Assembly (NCBI RefSeq): GCF_001458735.1
Contig: NZ_CZQA01000008.1
Span: 62,001-126,000 of the forward strand
Source of the DNA: Candidatus Nitrospira nitrosa
GTDB taxonomy: Bacteria; Nitrospirota; Nitrospiria; Nitrospirales; Nitrospiraceae
DNA length: 64,000 bases
Direction: 5' to 3'
The translations under genes and the position numbers were made by a program. Positions 18,675 to 27,227 of the stretch are shown here, one piece after another. The notes beneath the pieces were generated by a model. The model was not told the DNA's origin, did not search any database, and saw nothing but the letters and a program-made list of their open reading frames with translations. The number at the start of each line of letters is the position of its first letter. Position 1 is the stretch's first letter.

Positions 18675-18931
18675 GGACCCCTGTCTCTTACACTGGGCCA
18701 AGATTTTCAATGGTATCGGCCTTTCCTCAAGAATGGCAGCTGAGCGCTGTCATCGCACGGTCGGTTGGGATCATTGCCATCGCACTCGGGTTCGTGATCG
18801 GAATGTATGGGCTGGATCATCCTGAATCGCACTGGCTTCGGACCTCACTTGGATTGCTCGTGACCGGAATGATCGCCCAAGGCTATGCTCTCTGCTGTTC
18901 GATCAAACGGGTACGACATCTGAACGCCTGA
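18671..18931 (+). CDS. Small membrane protein
   Basis: The ATG overlaps the stop of the oxygenase gene. The 86-residue product has two membrane segments (about 28-46 and 58-74: VIARSVGIIAIALGFVIGM and TSLGLLVTGMIAQGYALC). An in-frame ATG at 18710 gives a shorter form. I do not recognise the family. Confidence 0.6.
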   Translation: MRTPVSYTGPRFSMVSAFPQEWQLSAVIARSVGIIAIALGFVIGMYGLDHPESHWLRTSLGLLVTGMIAQGYALCCSIKRVRHLNA

Positions 18932-19252
18932 ACCAAATCCTTCACCCTCGCCCTGCAAGCTGACACAACCATGTTCGCGACGAACTGGCCCAGACCTGGT
19001 GCACGGCCATACGGATAGCCTGTCCACCTGAGCAATCTGTGATCAGCCGAAATAGATATCGTCCGGGATATCCTCATGTGCCACAAATAACAGCGAACGA
19101 GTACGAATCCCTGAAGCGAGCGTCAGACCAAGCAGTACCTACTGGCGGTCACGCCTCTTGTAATTTTTACACGCCCTAAGCCATAGTATGACATCACGAT
19201 ATACTAAGTATTTTTATAACACCAACCCCTTCCATCAAGGCAGACCTCGATT
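18932..19252. other. Intergenic region before CAAX-type protease
   Basis: No convincing gene is seen. The last 70 bases (about 19180-19230) are AT-rich, with ATACTAAGTATTTTTATAAC, and probably carry the promoter of the next gene. Short antisense ORFs here lack ribosome sites. Confidence 0.4.
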
Positions 19253-19933
19253 ATGGCCGCTCGGATCGTTCCATTTGGACTGTACGCATTATTTTTATTA
19301 ATAGGCCAAATAGTCGGATGGCTGGGACAGGTTGCCGGATGGCCAGCACTGTCGGGAGATGCCGTTCTCTTATGGCTTTACCCGATCAAGACACTGGTCG
19401 TTGCCGCTGCACTAGCCTGGTTCTGGCGTCAGTATGATGAACTCCAGTGGCCACCCAAACTGCCAGTCCGACATCTGATGTTAACTACGGCCGCTGGAGT
19501 CCTGGTTTATGCAGCCTGGGTTCGGATGGACTGGGCATGGGCAATGCAGGGAGCACCTTCGTCAGGATACAACCCATTTACAGTTGACGGGCCGGCCAGC
19601 TATCTACTGACCGCGTTTCGCCTCTGTGGGGCAGCGATTGTCGTTCCGATTATGGAAGAATTGTTCTGGCGGTCATTTGTACTGAGGTACCTGATCTCAT
19701 CCCGTTTTGAGGCGATCCCTATCGGAACCTTCACACCGATCTCATTCGTCGCGGTCGTCGCACTCTTTGGAGTAGAACATGATCTTTGGCTGGCAGGGAT
19801 GATGGCCGGAACCGTCTATGGACTCCTACTGGTACAGACCAGGAATCTCTGGGCCTGCATTGGCGCACATGCCATCACCAACTTCGCTCTTGGGATACAT
19901 GTCTTAGTGACCAGGCAGTGGTCTTGGTGGTAA
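19253..19933 (+). CDS. CPBP/CAAX-type intramembrane protease
   Basis: The 226-residue product has about six membrane segments and the Abi/CPBP motifs: E135-E136-x3-R140 (MEELFWRSF), F172...H176 (FGVEH), and H206...N210 (GAHAITNF). These form the active site of Rce1-like membrane proteases. Its size and the WVRMDWAW stretch near 89 recall the CAAX-protease-related proteins found with exosortase/PEP-CTERM systems, but no exosortase gene is in this window, so that link is inferred. A 9-bp stem follows the stop. Confidence 0.85.
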   Translation: MAARIVPFGLYALFLLIGQIVGWLGQVAGWPALSGDAVLLWLYPIKTLVVAAALAWFWRQYDELQWPPKLPVRHLMLTTAAGVLVYAAWVRMDWAWAMQGAPSSGYNPFTVDGPASYLLTAFRLCGAAIVVPIMEELFWRSFVLRYLISSRFEAIPIGTFTPISFVAVVALFGVEHDLWLAGMMAGTVYGLLLVQTRNLWACIGAHAITNFALGIHVLVTRQWSWW

Positions 19934-19937
19934 CGGC

Positions 19938-19962
19938 CAGGCTTGTTCTGCACACAAGCCTG
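19938..19962. terminator. Hairpin between convergent genes
   Basis: CAGGCTTGT pairs perfectly with ACAAGCCTG around a 7-nt loop, five bases after the CAAX-protease stop. There is no T-run, so its role as a terminator is uncertain. Confidence 0.4.
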
Positions 19963-20028
19963 ATGCGCCCATTTCAGTCAGGCAAATCCTCACACTTCAA
20001 CTCCATCTTGGTTCAAGACTCCCACCAC

Positions 20029-20208
20029 CTATTCTCTTCCAATCTTTCTGGTTGGTCGCACCAGAAATTGAAGTAATTGGCCGTCTGTTGTTTTCGTCAT
20101 CACAGAAACGGACCCAGGCATGGGATGACGGCGGATCTTCCATTCTCGGTACAAGACAACTCCGGCCACCATTACTACGAGCCCGCCAAGCAGCCACCAG
20201 GTGATCAT
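20029..20208 (-). CDS. Small single-span membrane protein
   Basis: I start at the ATG at 20208 because GGAGGACAC lies just upstream on the minus strand; a longer ORF from 20262 has no such site. The 59-residue product has one N-terminal membrane segment (WWLLGGLVVMVAGVVLY), then a basic cytoplasmic tail (REWKIRRHP). Function unknown. Confidence 0.6.
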   Translation of the reverse strand: MITWWLLGGLVVMVAGVVLYREWKIRRHPMPGSVSVMTKTTDGQLLQFLVRPTRKIGRE

Positions 20209-20694
20209 GTGTCCTCCAAGATTGTCAGACTCAAAGCGCCTCTCGCCCTCGAGCAGAGTCACAGATGTGTTTTAGCACAAAACAGCAGATCAACCTTGCC
20301 ATACCCTCTCATTGAGAAGGCATAACCCACCAGATACGATCGCGCCCCTCTTTTCTACCATAGTCGCATAGAATTGCATAACATCTGATGCAGCGGGACT
20401 CACCTTCAGCATGTCGGCGGATCATGGCACCGGCTATGTGCAAGTCGCGCCTCTCACGTACTGCGAACGGAAATCACTTGCACAATGGACGGATTTCTTT
20501 TAAGCCGCGTCAATCGATACGGCGCATGGTATGATTGCGTGTAACGGCCAGCTGCTGCAACACCTGACCGTTATCTAACACCATCCGTCTCCAGATCATG
20601 GCTTTGACTATGATTCAGTTGTAATGACATCCCCCCCCCTCGCACAGAGACAGTCTTCACTGCACCCGACAGCCATGTCGTCATTTACTGAGGC
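20209..20694. other. Intergenic region between divergent genes
   Basis: These 486 bp lie between the small membrane protein (minus) and NDH-2 (plus). I see no gene, repeat or clear promoter. A C-run (20631-20640) sits 55 bp before the NDH-2 start. Confidence 0.4.
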
Positions 20695-21996
20695 ATGATG
20701 TCGACTGCAAAGCCACGCGTCTTGATTCTGGGTGGGGGATTCGGCGGGATGTATGCCGCGCTGGAATTCGAACGGGCACTTGAGCGGGGTGCGAACCTCG
20801 ACGTCACCCTTGTCAACCACGACAACTTTTTCCTCTTCACCCCGATGCTGCACGAAGTGGCCGCAAGTGACATCGATGTCACCAATATCGTGAGCCCTAT
20901 CCGCAAGTTGCTGTGTAAAGTGACGTTCTTTCATGGTGAAGTCGAATCTATCGACCTGGAGCAGAAGCGCGTTGGCCTGTCACATGGGCATGATAAACAT
21001 TGCCATGCGCTGCCGTACGACCATCTCGTGCTGGCACTTGGTGCCTCCACGAATTTTTTCGATATTCCGGGCTTAGCCCCTCGTGCCTTTACTATGAAAA
21101 CGCTCAGTGACGCGATTGCCCTGCGCAATCATCTCATCGCAAATCTAGAAGAGGCCGACTTTGAGTGTGGAGCCTCGCTCCGTACCGGCCTCATGAATTT
21201 CGTGGTGGCTGGAGGTGGGTTTGCAGGAGTCGAAACCATTGCGGCCATGAACGACTTTCTTCGAGAAGCAGTGCGGTTCTTTGCGCATCTGCGGGAAGAT
21301 ATGCTGCGAGTCATTCTGGTCAGTGCTGGGCCGGTCATCTTGCCGGAGCTCGGAGAGAAGCTCGGGACCTACGCACAGCGCAAACTGACCGAGCAGAAGG
21401 TGGAAATCCATGCGAACTGCAAAGTCACCGCCGTGACGGACCACGACATCACCCTCAGTGACGGAACGACGGTCACGACGAATACACTGGTCTGGACCGC
21501 CGGCATCAGCCCTCACGCGCTTTTGGGCACATTGCCCTGCCCAAAAACCAAGGATCGGATCCTTGTGAACGAGTACCTGGAGGTTCCTGGATGGTCAGGA
21601 GTCTGGGCCTTGGGCGACTGCGCGATGGTGCCAGACCGAAAAACGGGTGCATTTCACCCTCCGACCGCACAACACGCACTACGCGAAGGGCGGGTGGCAG
21701 CACAGAATATCCTGGCGACGGTTCAACAGGGATGGAAACGACCATTTGTCTACTCCACGATCGGGCTGCTCGCTCCGATCGGCAAACGGACCGGTGTCGC
21801 AAACATTCTGGGCATCAATTTTTCAGGCTTCATTGCTTGGTGGCTATGGCGAACGATCTACCTGCTAAAGCTCCCTCGCTTTGAAAAGAAAGTGCTCGTA
21901 GCCTTGGACTGGACCTTGGATGTGCTCTTTTCCAAAGATCTGGTCCACTTTCGAACCACACGCTCCCTCTCCTCACCACCGTCAACAAAGCCCTGA
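20695..21996 (+). CDS. ndh: Type II NADH dehydrogenase (NDH-2)
   Basis: The 433-residue flavoprotein passes electrons from NADH to quinone without pumping protons. It has an FAD-binding Rossmann motif (LILGGGFGGMYAA, residues 10-22), a second NADH-binding motif (VVAGGGFAGVE, 170-180), and the FAD-site stretch GVWALGDCAMV near 310. The C-terminus has the membrane-attaching helices of NDH-2 (IAWWLWRTIYLLKL). Two ATGs are adjacent (20695, 20698); GAGG is just upstream. It stands alone. It could also be a sulfide:quinone oxidoreductase relative, but the cysteines expected for that are missing. Confidence 0.9.
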   Translation: MMSTAKPRVLILGGGFGGMYAALEFERALERGANLDVTLVNHDNFFLFTPMLHEVAASDIDVTNIVSPIRKLLCKVTFFHGEVESIDLEQKRVGLSHGHDKHCHALPYDHLVLALGASTNFFDIPGLAPRAFTMKTLSDAIALRNHLIANLEEADFECGASLRTGLMNFVVAGGGFAGVETIAAMNDFLREAVRFFAHLREDMLRVILVSAGPVILPELGEKLGTYAQRKLTEQKVEIHANCKVTAVTDHDITLSDGTTVTTNTLVWTAGISPHALLGTLPCPKTKDRILVNEYLEVPGWSGVWALGDCAMVPDRKTGAFHPPTAQHALREGRVAAQNILATVQQGWKRPFVYSTIGLLAPIGKRTGVANILGINFSGFIAWWLWRTIYLLKLPRFEKKVLVALDWTLDVLFSKDLVHFRTTRSLSSPPSTKP

Positions 21997-22679
21997 AAAC
22001 CGAGCCGACTCCTATGACATCGCATCAGAAGGCCTGATCGGGGATCGGACGAGGCTCCACAAACCATGCCGTGGTACTCCCTCACCCAATTACAACGACA
22101 ATACGATAGCGCCATACATCCTGTGCGAGCTCCAGCGACGACATCATCCATTGAGCACGGAACGTCTAGCAGTCTGCTGAAAAACTTAACATGTGTGCTT
22201 CGACAAGCTCAGCACGAACGGGAAACCCTAATAGTTTCAATGCTCTTCTCGCTCATCCTGAGGCTCTCAAAGGATGAGCAGAGGGTTTTTCAGCAGACTG
22301 CTAGTGCGCTTGTATGAGAACCACCCCGAAAGACCTTCAGAAAGGGCGGCAGCCATTACGAATGATACCTATATACAAGCATTCATAATATTTCCGACTA
22401 GAGAGGTCTCATCGCTCCCCCCCCGGTGGAGTTGGCCTATCATTACTCGCCTAAATGGCAGTAAACTATACAGAATGGTGATATATTAAGCGTCACGGTG
22501 AACTCTTTTTCCTACACCTCATACAGATCCGCCGTGAGTGCCCGTGCCATTCTAAAGTCTAAGCGATTGCAATCATGAGTCTTGTGCAATGCTGTTGATG
22601 GCACCCCTCATGCAGTAGCTCTTATGCCCTTACAGCGAGTACATCAGGTCAAAATGCTCACCGAGTCGTAATACCTCTC
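21997..22679. other. Gene-free region holding a palindromic element
   Basis: This 683-bp stretch between NDH-2 and the OafA-like acyltransferase holds the element at 22166-22304. Outside it I see no gene with a ribosome site. A C-run is found near 22418. Confidence 0.5.
22166..22304. repeat. MITE-like palindromic element, copy B
   Basis: The two ends are perfect 20-bp inverted repeats: CTAGCAGTCTGCTGAAAAAC at 22166-22185 and its complement at 22285-22304. Inside are two smaller hairpins: one with CTTCGACAAGCTCAGCACGA, a REP-like string common in other genomes, and one pairing CTCATCCT with AGGATGAG. At 139 bp with no ORF it looks like a non-autonomous element. Its terminal bases resemble those of the element at 24732-24941. 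Confidence 0.85.
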
Positions 22680-24731
22680 ATGAGTAACGATATAACTACC
22701 CCTAACGCTTCTGCAAAGAGTTCCGACTGTCGACCATCAGCTTTTCGTACAGATATTGAGGGGCTGCGCGGCGTCGCCATCCTACTGGTCGTCCTATTCC
22801 ATTGCGACATGCCTGGGTTCTTAGGCGGCTTTGTTGGAGTCGATGTCTTTTTTGTTCTGTCTGGTTTTCTAATTACGGGAATCTTGGTTCACGAGATTCA
22901 GACAACGTCAGGGCTCAATCTCGTGGAGTTTTATGCTCGCCGCGCGCGACGATTGCTCCCAGCGTTCGCCGTCACATTAGCCGCGACGCTACTGATTGGG
23001 ACCTTCATCCTGACACCCCAGGAGTTGGACCTGGCTGGGCGTGCCGCTCGATCAGCTGCTCTTCATATGAGTAATGTGTTCTTCGACAAGAATAGTGGGG
23101 ATTACTTCAGTCCAAACGTGCAATCCAACCCCTTATTACACACCTGGTCGTTAGCCGTTGAAGAACAGTTCTACCTATTTTGGCCCTTGTTGATCTTGCT
23201 CAGCGTACGATGGTGGCGCTCGATGGATGCGCTTCTCACTCTACTCGCCGGGCTGACACTGATCTCGCTGGGAATCGGAATCGGGTTCACCCTCAAAGGA
23301 GGAACATTTGCCTTTTACGAGCTGCCTGCCAGGGCCTGGGAGTTCGGTATCGGAGGACTCGCCCTATTCTTATCGCGCAAGAACCAACGCGCGTTCTCAT
23401 CTTGGAGGCCCGCCATGGGCTGGCTCGGTTTTCTAGCGATTCTTGGTACCGCACACTTCCTCTCAGTTACGAGTGCCACGAGCTTCCCAGGGTGGGTTGC
23501 GCTCATCCCCACACTGGGCACTGCCGCAATACTGATTACGGGGACGGAGCAGCCGTATCGTGGAATTGGAGTCCTCCTGGCCTCTTCACCCCTGCAGCGG
23601 CTCGGAACACTGTCCTACTCCTGGTATCTCTGGCATTGGCCATTTCTGGTATTCAGCGCTGTACTTCTTCCATCCCTGTCTGCTCCTGGGAAAGTGGGTG
23701 TCGCCGCGATATCATTAGCAGTGGCGGCCGTCAGTCACCACTTTATTGAACGCCCGATTCGGTTCCATCGAGTCTTGCTCCATCGTCCGGCCTTGTCAGT
23801 AGGTCTTGCCGCAGCCGTTATGGTGTGCTCAATGGGTGCCGCATTGCTCTCCATGAAATTCGCTGAAGACATAGGGAACGAGCCAAGGATGCGCGCTATT
23901 ACAATGGCAACTCAAACCACCACCAAACTGTTGACGGAACAGAATTGTTACCCGCCACTCGATTCACCGGAAGTCAGACGATGTGACTTTGGCCATCAGA
24001 CGGCGAAAGTCCACATGGTCCTATTCGGAGACTCTCATGCCATGCAGTGGTTCAGCCCACTGAAACGAATGGCGGAACTGAACGGTTGGAAGTTGACCAC
24101 GGTCGTAAAACCCTCATGCCCTGCCTTCGATATTAGACCCAGCACGTTTCAGTCCCAGGAGATCCAGCAAATAGAGACATCTACTAGCGCCTGTGCTCAA
24201 TGGCGTGCGCAAGCTCTGGCTCTCATCAAAAATCTGCATCCTACGCTGGTACTCCTTGGGAATGCGACCAGTCACCTGGGGCAAAGCTATGACCACCTCT
24301 TTGCTATGGGATCCCAACCGTCGCTGGGTGAGTTGCGTAATGGGGCACGGCAGACCTTCTTGGCATTGAAGAACCACGCTGTGGTCGTCATGCGTGATAG
24401 CCCGCATTTTCCGTATCATGTTCCGACCTGTCTCGCCAGATCTATCCGTCAGGATCGAGATCCTCAGGCCTCATGTACCGCCGATCAATCAATCGTGCTC
24501 AGTCCGGATGTCTATGAGTCTGAGCGGGCCGGAGCCCACAACCTCTCACACGTCCACTTTATCGACTTGACTGATCTTCTCTGCCAGATGGGAACTTGCA
24601 AACCCGTTCAAGGGGACACCATCGTCTACAAAGACTTTGACCACCTGACGAGTGATTTTACAGGTTCGCTCATGACCGGACTGACGACCGCATTGCAGAC
24701 GATTTTAGAGATGAACTCCTCTCCGAGCTAA
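22680..24731 (+). CDS. OafA/YrhL-type acyltransferase with SGNH domain
   Basis: The 683-residue inner-membrane protein has an acyltransferase-3 domain (about 20-390, ten or so membrane segments; GLRGVAILLVVLFHCDMP with the active His, and FFVLSGFLITG) followed by a periplasmic SGNH hydrolase-like domain (about 420-680). The SGNH part has FGDSHAMQW with S452 and the D652-x-x-H655 pair (DFDHLTS). Such proteins O-acetylate lipopolysaccharide or other surface sugars. Its target is unknown; the glycan cluster beyond 49 kb is a candidate. It lies between two palindromic elements. Confidence 0.93.
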   Translation: MSNDITTPNASAKSSDCRPSAFRTDIEGLRGVAILLVVLFHCDMPGFLGGFVGVDVFFVLSGFLITGILVHEIQTTSGLNLVEFYARRARRLLPAFAVTLAATLLIGTFILTPQELDLAGRAARSAALHMSNVFFDKNSGDYFSPNVQSNPLLHTWSLAVEEQFYLFWPLLILLSVRWWRSMDALLTLLAGLTLISLGIGIGFTLKGGTFAFYELPARAWEFGIGGLALFLSRKNQRAFSSWRPAMGWLGFLAILGTAHFLSVTSATSFPGWVALIPTLGTAAILITGTEQPYRGIGVLLASSPLQRLGTLSYSWYLWHWPFLVFSAVLLPSLSAPGKVGVAAISLAVAAVSHHFIERPIRFHRVLLHRPALSVGLAAAVMVCSMGAALLSMKFAEDIGNEPRMRAITMATQTTTKLLTEQNCYPPLDSPEVRRCDFGHQTAKVHMVLFGDSHAMQWFSPLKRMAELNGWKLTTVVKPSCPAFDIRPSTFQSQEIQQIETSTSACAQWRAQALALIKNLHPTLVLLGNATSHLGQSYDHLFAMGSQPSLGELRNGARQTFLALKNHAVVVMRDSPHFPYHVPTCLARSIRQDRDPQASCTADQSIVLSPDVYESERAGAHNLSHVHFIDLTDLLCQMGTCKPVQGDTIVYKDFDHLTSDFTGSLMTGLTTALQTILEMNSSPS

Positions 24732-24941
24732 CTAGCAGTGTGTGGACAAACCCAAGAACGAGCTCGGAAATGGAGCCCTGCCTGAGGTCACGAACGTCTG
24801 GAGAATACCGCACAGGCTGTTCAGAAAGGCCATCCAGCAAGGCCGCAGCGAGCGAAGAGGCGGAATCGTACTCTCTGCCGTACGGTGAGCCTCTGAGCGA
24901 GGCGAGAACGCCGCTGGTGGACTTTGTCAACAGCCTGCTAG
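24732..24941. repeat. MITE-like palindromic element, copy A
   Basis: The ends are imperfect inverted repeats of about 19 bp: CTAGCAGTGTGTGGACAAA and, on the other strand from 24941, CTAGCAGGCTGTTGACAAA. The middle has a hairpin around GTACTCTCTGCCGTAC flanked by GAGGC/GCCTC. No gene is coded. The left end begins at the stop codon of the acyltransferase gene. The right two thirds align by eye to the sequence at 28178-28291. The rest of this 377-bp gap, up to 25108, shows nothing. Confidence 0.75.
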
Positions 24942-25108
24942 CGGAGCAACCCGCTGTGCCGTCAAGAAGCAGTCCGAGCGAGTCGTGGAATCACGCCACC
25001 CCGTCTCGCTCTCACGGTGAACGCCCATGAGTACACCGATCCACTTTCCGTCCTCTCTCAATCCCGGTACAATGGTCTCTGCTTAAACACAACTAAGCAT
25101 GACCTTAC

Positions 25109-26068
25109 ATGCCCATCCCCTTCTACATCCTCTGCGGCTCACTCGGTGCCGGTAAGACAACGCTCCTGATGCGGCTATTGGGGCATTGGAAGGTCAATGG
25201 TCAGCGAGCCGGCGTCCTGATGAACGAAGCCGGGACCGTCAGCATCGATGGCCCTCGGGCCGGCACGCTCGCTGAACAGGTCATGAACCTTGCCGGCGGT
25301 TGTGTCTGCTGTGACACGAAGGAAGATCTTTCCTGGGGGATTGCGCAGCTGGTGCGGGACTATGCCTCGGATCTGTTGATTCTAGAATGTTCAGGGCTGG
25401 CCGATCCGGCTGAAGTGATCGACGCGGTGACGGATGCCTATACGGCGCGGTTGGCATCTCTTGAACGAGTCATCGCACTCGTCCATCCTGTCTCGACGGA
25501 AGAGAGCCATTCCAGTGCCTATGTGACAACGCAAGCGATCCGCTGTGCCGACGAACTCATCCTGAACAAGCGAGACCTCTATGTCCCTGGCCACTGGGAA
25601 GGATTCCGGGCTGGGATCCTCGAACAAAACCCCTATGCCCGCCTGTGGGAAACGTCGCATGCCAGGATTGATGTACCAAATCTCTTGGCGACCCATCCGT
25701 CAACCCACCAGCCGGCACTCACCAATGTTCTGTTTGATAAATCTCGACCGCACCATACGCAGCATGCAGCCTACCATCCTATCGCCACAACAATCCGATT
25801 GCCCGGGCCACTCAATCGCCAGCGATTCCTGGCGTGGACTAAAACGATCCCGAAACAACTGGAGCGTGCGAAAGGATATTTCCGATTTGCAAAAGAACCA
25901 GAGTTACAGGAGTTTCAATATGCGTTGCCAGGACAGGCTACGATCTCTCCGCTCACGCTGCTGGATGAACCAGAACCGGCACTCGTACTGATCGGACGGG
26001 GATATGATGTCGATCGCCTACGGGCTGATCTCTTAGCGACAGTGGAAAACCAACCGAGGACCTCGTGA
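25109..26068 (+). CDS. CobW/P47K family GTPase (metal chaperone type)
   Basis: The 319-residue product is a COG0523 G3E GTPase. It has Walker A GSLGAGKT (10-17), the metal-binding C65-V-C67-C68 (GGCVCCDT), Walker B LILECSGLADP, and NKRD for guanine binding. A CobW C-terminal domain fills about 225-310. Family members deliver zinc, cobalt or other metals to client proteins using GTP. The client is unknown; no zinc or cobalamin genes are next to it. It converges with the PAP2 gene, leaving only 3 bp between stops. No ribosome site is obvious before the ATG. Confidence 0.9.
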   Translation: MPIPFYILCGSLGAGKTTLLMRLLGHWKVNGQRAGVLMNEAGTVSIDGPRAGTLAEQVMNLAGGCVCCDTKEDLSWGIAQLVRDYASDLLILECSGLADPAEVIDAVTDAYTARLASLERVIALVHPVSTEESHSSAYVTTQAIRCADELILNKRDLYVPGHWEGFRAGILEQNPYARLWETSHARIDVPNLLATHPSTHQPALTNVLFDKSRPHHTQHAAYHPIATTIRLPGPLNRQRFLAWTKTIPKQLERAKGYFRFAKEPELQEFQYALPGQATISPLTLLDEPEPALVLIGRGYDVDRLRADLLATVENQPRTS

Positions 26069-26071
26069 AGA

Positions 26072-26656
26072 TCAGGACTCGATTCCCGCTTCCTTAACGG
26101 GATTGGCGACCGACTCGAACCTCTTCCTGAACCGGGGCCATTGCAACAAGAACCAGGCCGTACCTCCGCCGATAACCCCTCCAAGCATCCACCCCCCAAG
26201 GACGTCCGTCACATAATGGGCGCCAATAAACACACGGGAGAATCCGACCACTGCCACGATCGGCCATGTGATCCAGCCTGACTTGGGGTACAAGACCTGG
26301 AGAAATGCTGCGAGTGTTGCAGTGTTGGCCGCATGGTTCGACGGAAAGCTGAACAACCCTCCGCAACCACTCGGCTCAATTTTCACCGCTTCGCTCATGG
26401 CCCGGCAGGGCCTCACTCGTTCAAACACCCACTTCAGCTGCCCTCCGCAGAAATCGGTTAGTCCGACCGATGCTCCCAAGACCGGGCCTCCCACGAAGGC
26501 CTCCCGAGGGTTGCGCCAAATCCAATAGGCGATCGCGCAGGCACCCGGAACGTAGAGCGTGCTGCGGTTCCCCAGTTGCAAGAAAAAGTAATCGGCAACC
26601 GCCGACTGACCAGCCAAGCCGTTGATAGCAAGGAAGAGAGTCTCGTCCCAGGTCAT
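26072..26656 (-). CDS. PAP2-family membrane phosphatase
   Basis: The 194-residue protein has five to six membrane segments and the three PAP2 motifs: K75...R82-P83 (KWVFERVRP), FPSNH (104-108), and S140-R141...H147...D151 (SRVFIGAHYVTD). Such enzymes remove phosphate from lipid phosphates such as undecaprenyl diphosphate or phosphatidic acid, with the active site facing the periplasm. Which lipid is used cannot be told. Upstream lies an imperfect inverted repeat, then the TonB-type gene. Confidence 0.9.
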   Translation of the reverse strand: MTWDETLFLAINGLAGQSAVADYFFLQLGNRSTLYVPGACAIAYWIWRNPREAFVGGPVLGASVGLTDFCGGQLKWVFERVRPCRAMSEAVKIEPSGCGGLFSFPSNHAANTATLAAFLQVLYPKSGWITWPIVAVVGFSRVFIGAHYVTDVLGGWMLGGVIGGGTAWFLLQWPRFRKRFESVANPVKEAGIES

Positions 26657-26666
26657 AATAGGTCAA

Positions 26667-26754
26667 CAGTCACAAGTCATTGGTCATTGAAAGAAACATT
26701 ATCAGGACTTTGTTCACTCCTGTCCAATGACCTTTGACTAATGACCAGTGACTG
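26667..26754. repeat. Imperfect inverted repeat (GTCATTGGTCATTG type)
   Basis: The left arm at 26667-26690 begins CAGTCACAAGTCATTGGTCA. The right arm at 26723-26754 contains TGACTAATGACCAGTGACTG. It fills almost exactly the space between the PAP2 start and the stop of the next gene and may act as a transcription barrier. Confidence 0.55.
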
Positions 26755-26756
26755 CT

Positions 26757-27179
26757 CTACCTGGTTCGAAAATGAATGCGAACCGTCAGCTCACCATCGA
26801 TCGGATCATCGCCCTGCATTTGAGGATCGAATGTCCACCGACCAAGTGCCTTGACCCCAGCCGTCGTCAGTTCACGATGCTTACAAGGTTCCAGTACCAC
26901 AACGGTGACCTTCGCTTGCTTGGAGACCAACAGGCGAGCCTTCATCCAATCATCGATTTCCTGCCCGTTGAGCGAGGTGGGAATAGCAGGCCAGGGAGTG
27001 GACTTAGCCACAGGACCCAACTGCTGATCTTTATTGAGAGAGAGGCCGTGCACATGCACTTCGGGTAGTTCAAGGACATCCTCCTCGTGGTCGCGCTCAT
27101 GCGTAGCCTCGTCGCCAACCACGGCATAGGACAGAGCTGGCCACGCCAGGAGAACGGAAAAGAGTGTTCGAACAATCAT
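26757..27179 (-). CDS. Exported protein with TonB C-terminal-like domain
   Basis: The 140-residue product starts with a signal peptide or anchor (MIVRTLFSVLLAWPALSYA). A His/Glu-rich stretch follows (HERDHEEDVLELPEVHVHG), then a domain that resembles the C-terminus of TonB (VKALGRWTFDPQ...DGELTVRIHFR). The long proline-rich spacer of TonB is absent. TonB proteins pass inner-membrane energy to outer-membrane receptors. A receptor gene lies just upstream on the same strand, now separated by the IS element. The start could also be 15 bases upstream, at 27194. Confidence 0.65.
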   Translation of the reverse strand: MIVRTLFSVLLAWPALSYAVVGDEATHERDHEEDVLELPEVHVHGLSLNKDQQLGPVAKSTPWPAIPTSLNGQEIDDWMKARLLVSKQAKVTVVVLEPCKHRELTTAGVKALGRWTFDPQMQGDDPIDGELTVRIHFRTR

Positions 27180-27227
27180 TCCCATACATTCCATTCTACG
27201 CCATCAATAACCGCAGGCTCAAACAGG

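Noticed and set aside
18845-19086. Short minus-strand ORFs before the CAAX-type protease
   Set aside because: No ribosome sites, no recognisable pattern, and one lies over the small membrane protein gene.
22066-22317. 83-residue ORF crossing palindromic copy B
   Set aside because: Half of it is the repeat itself, and there is no ribosome site.
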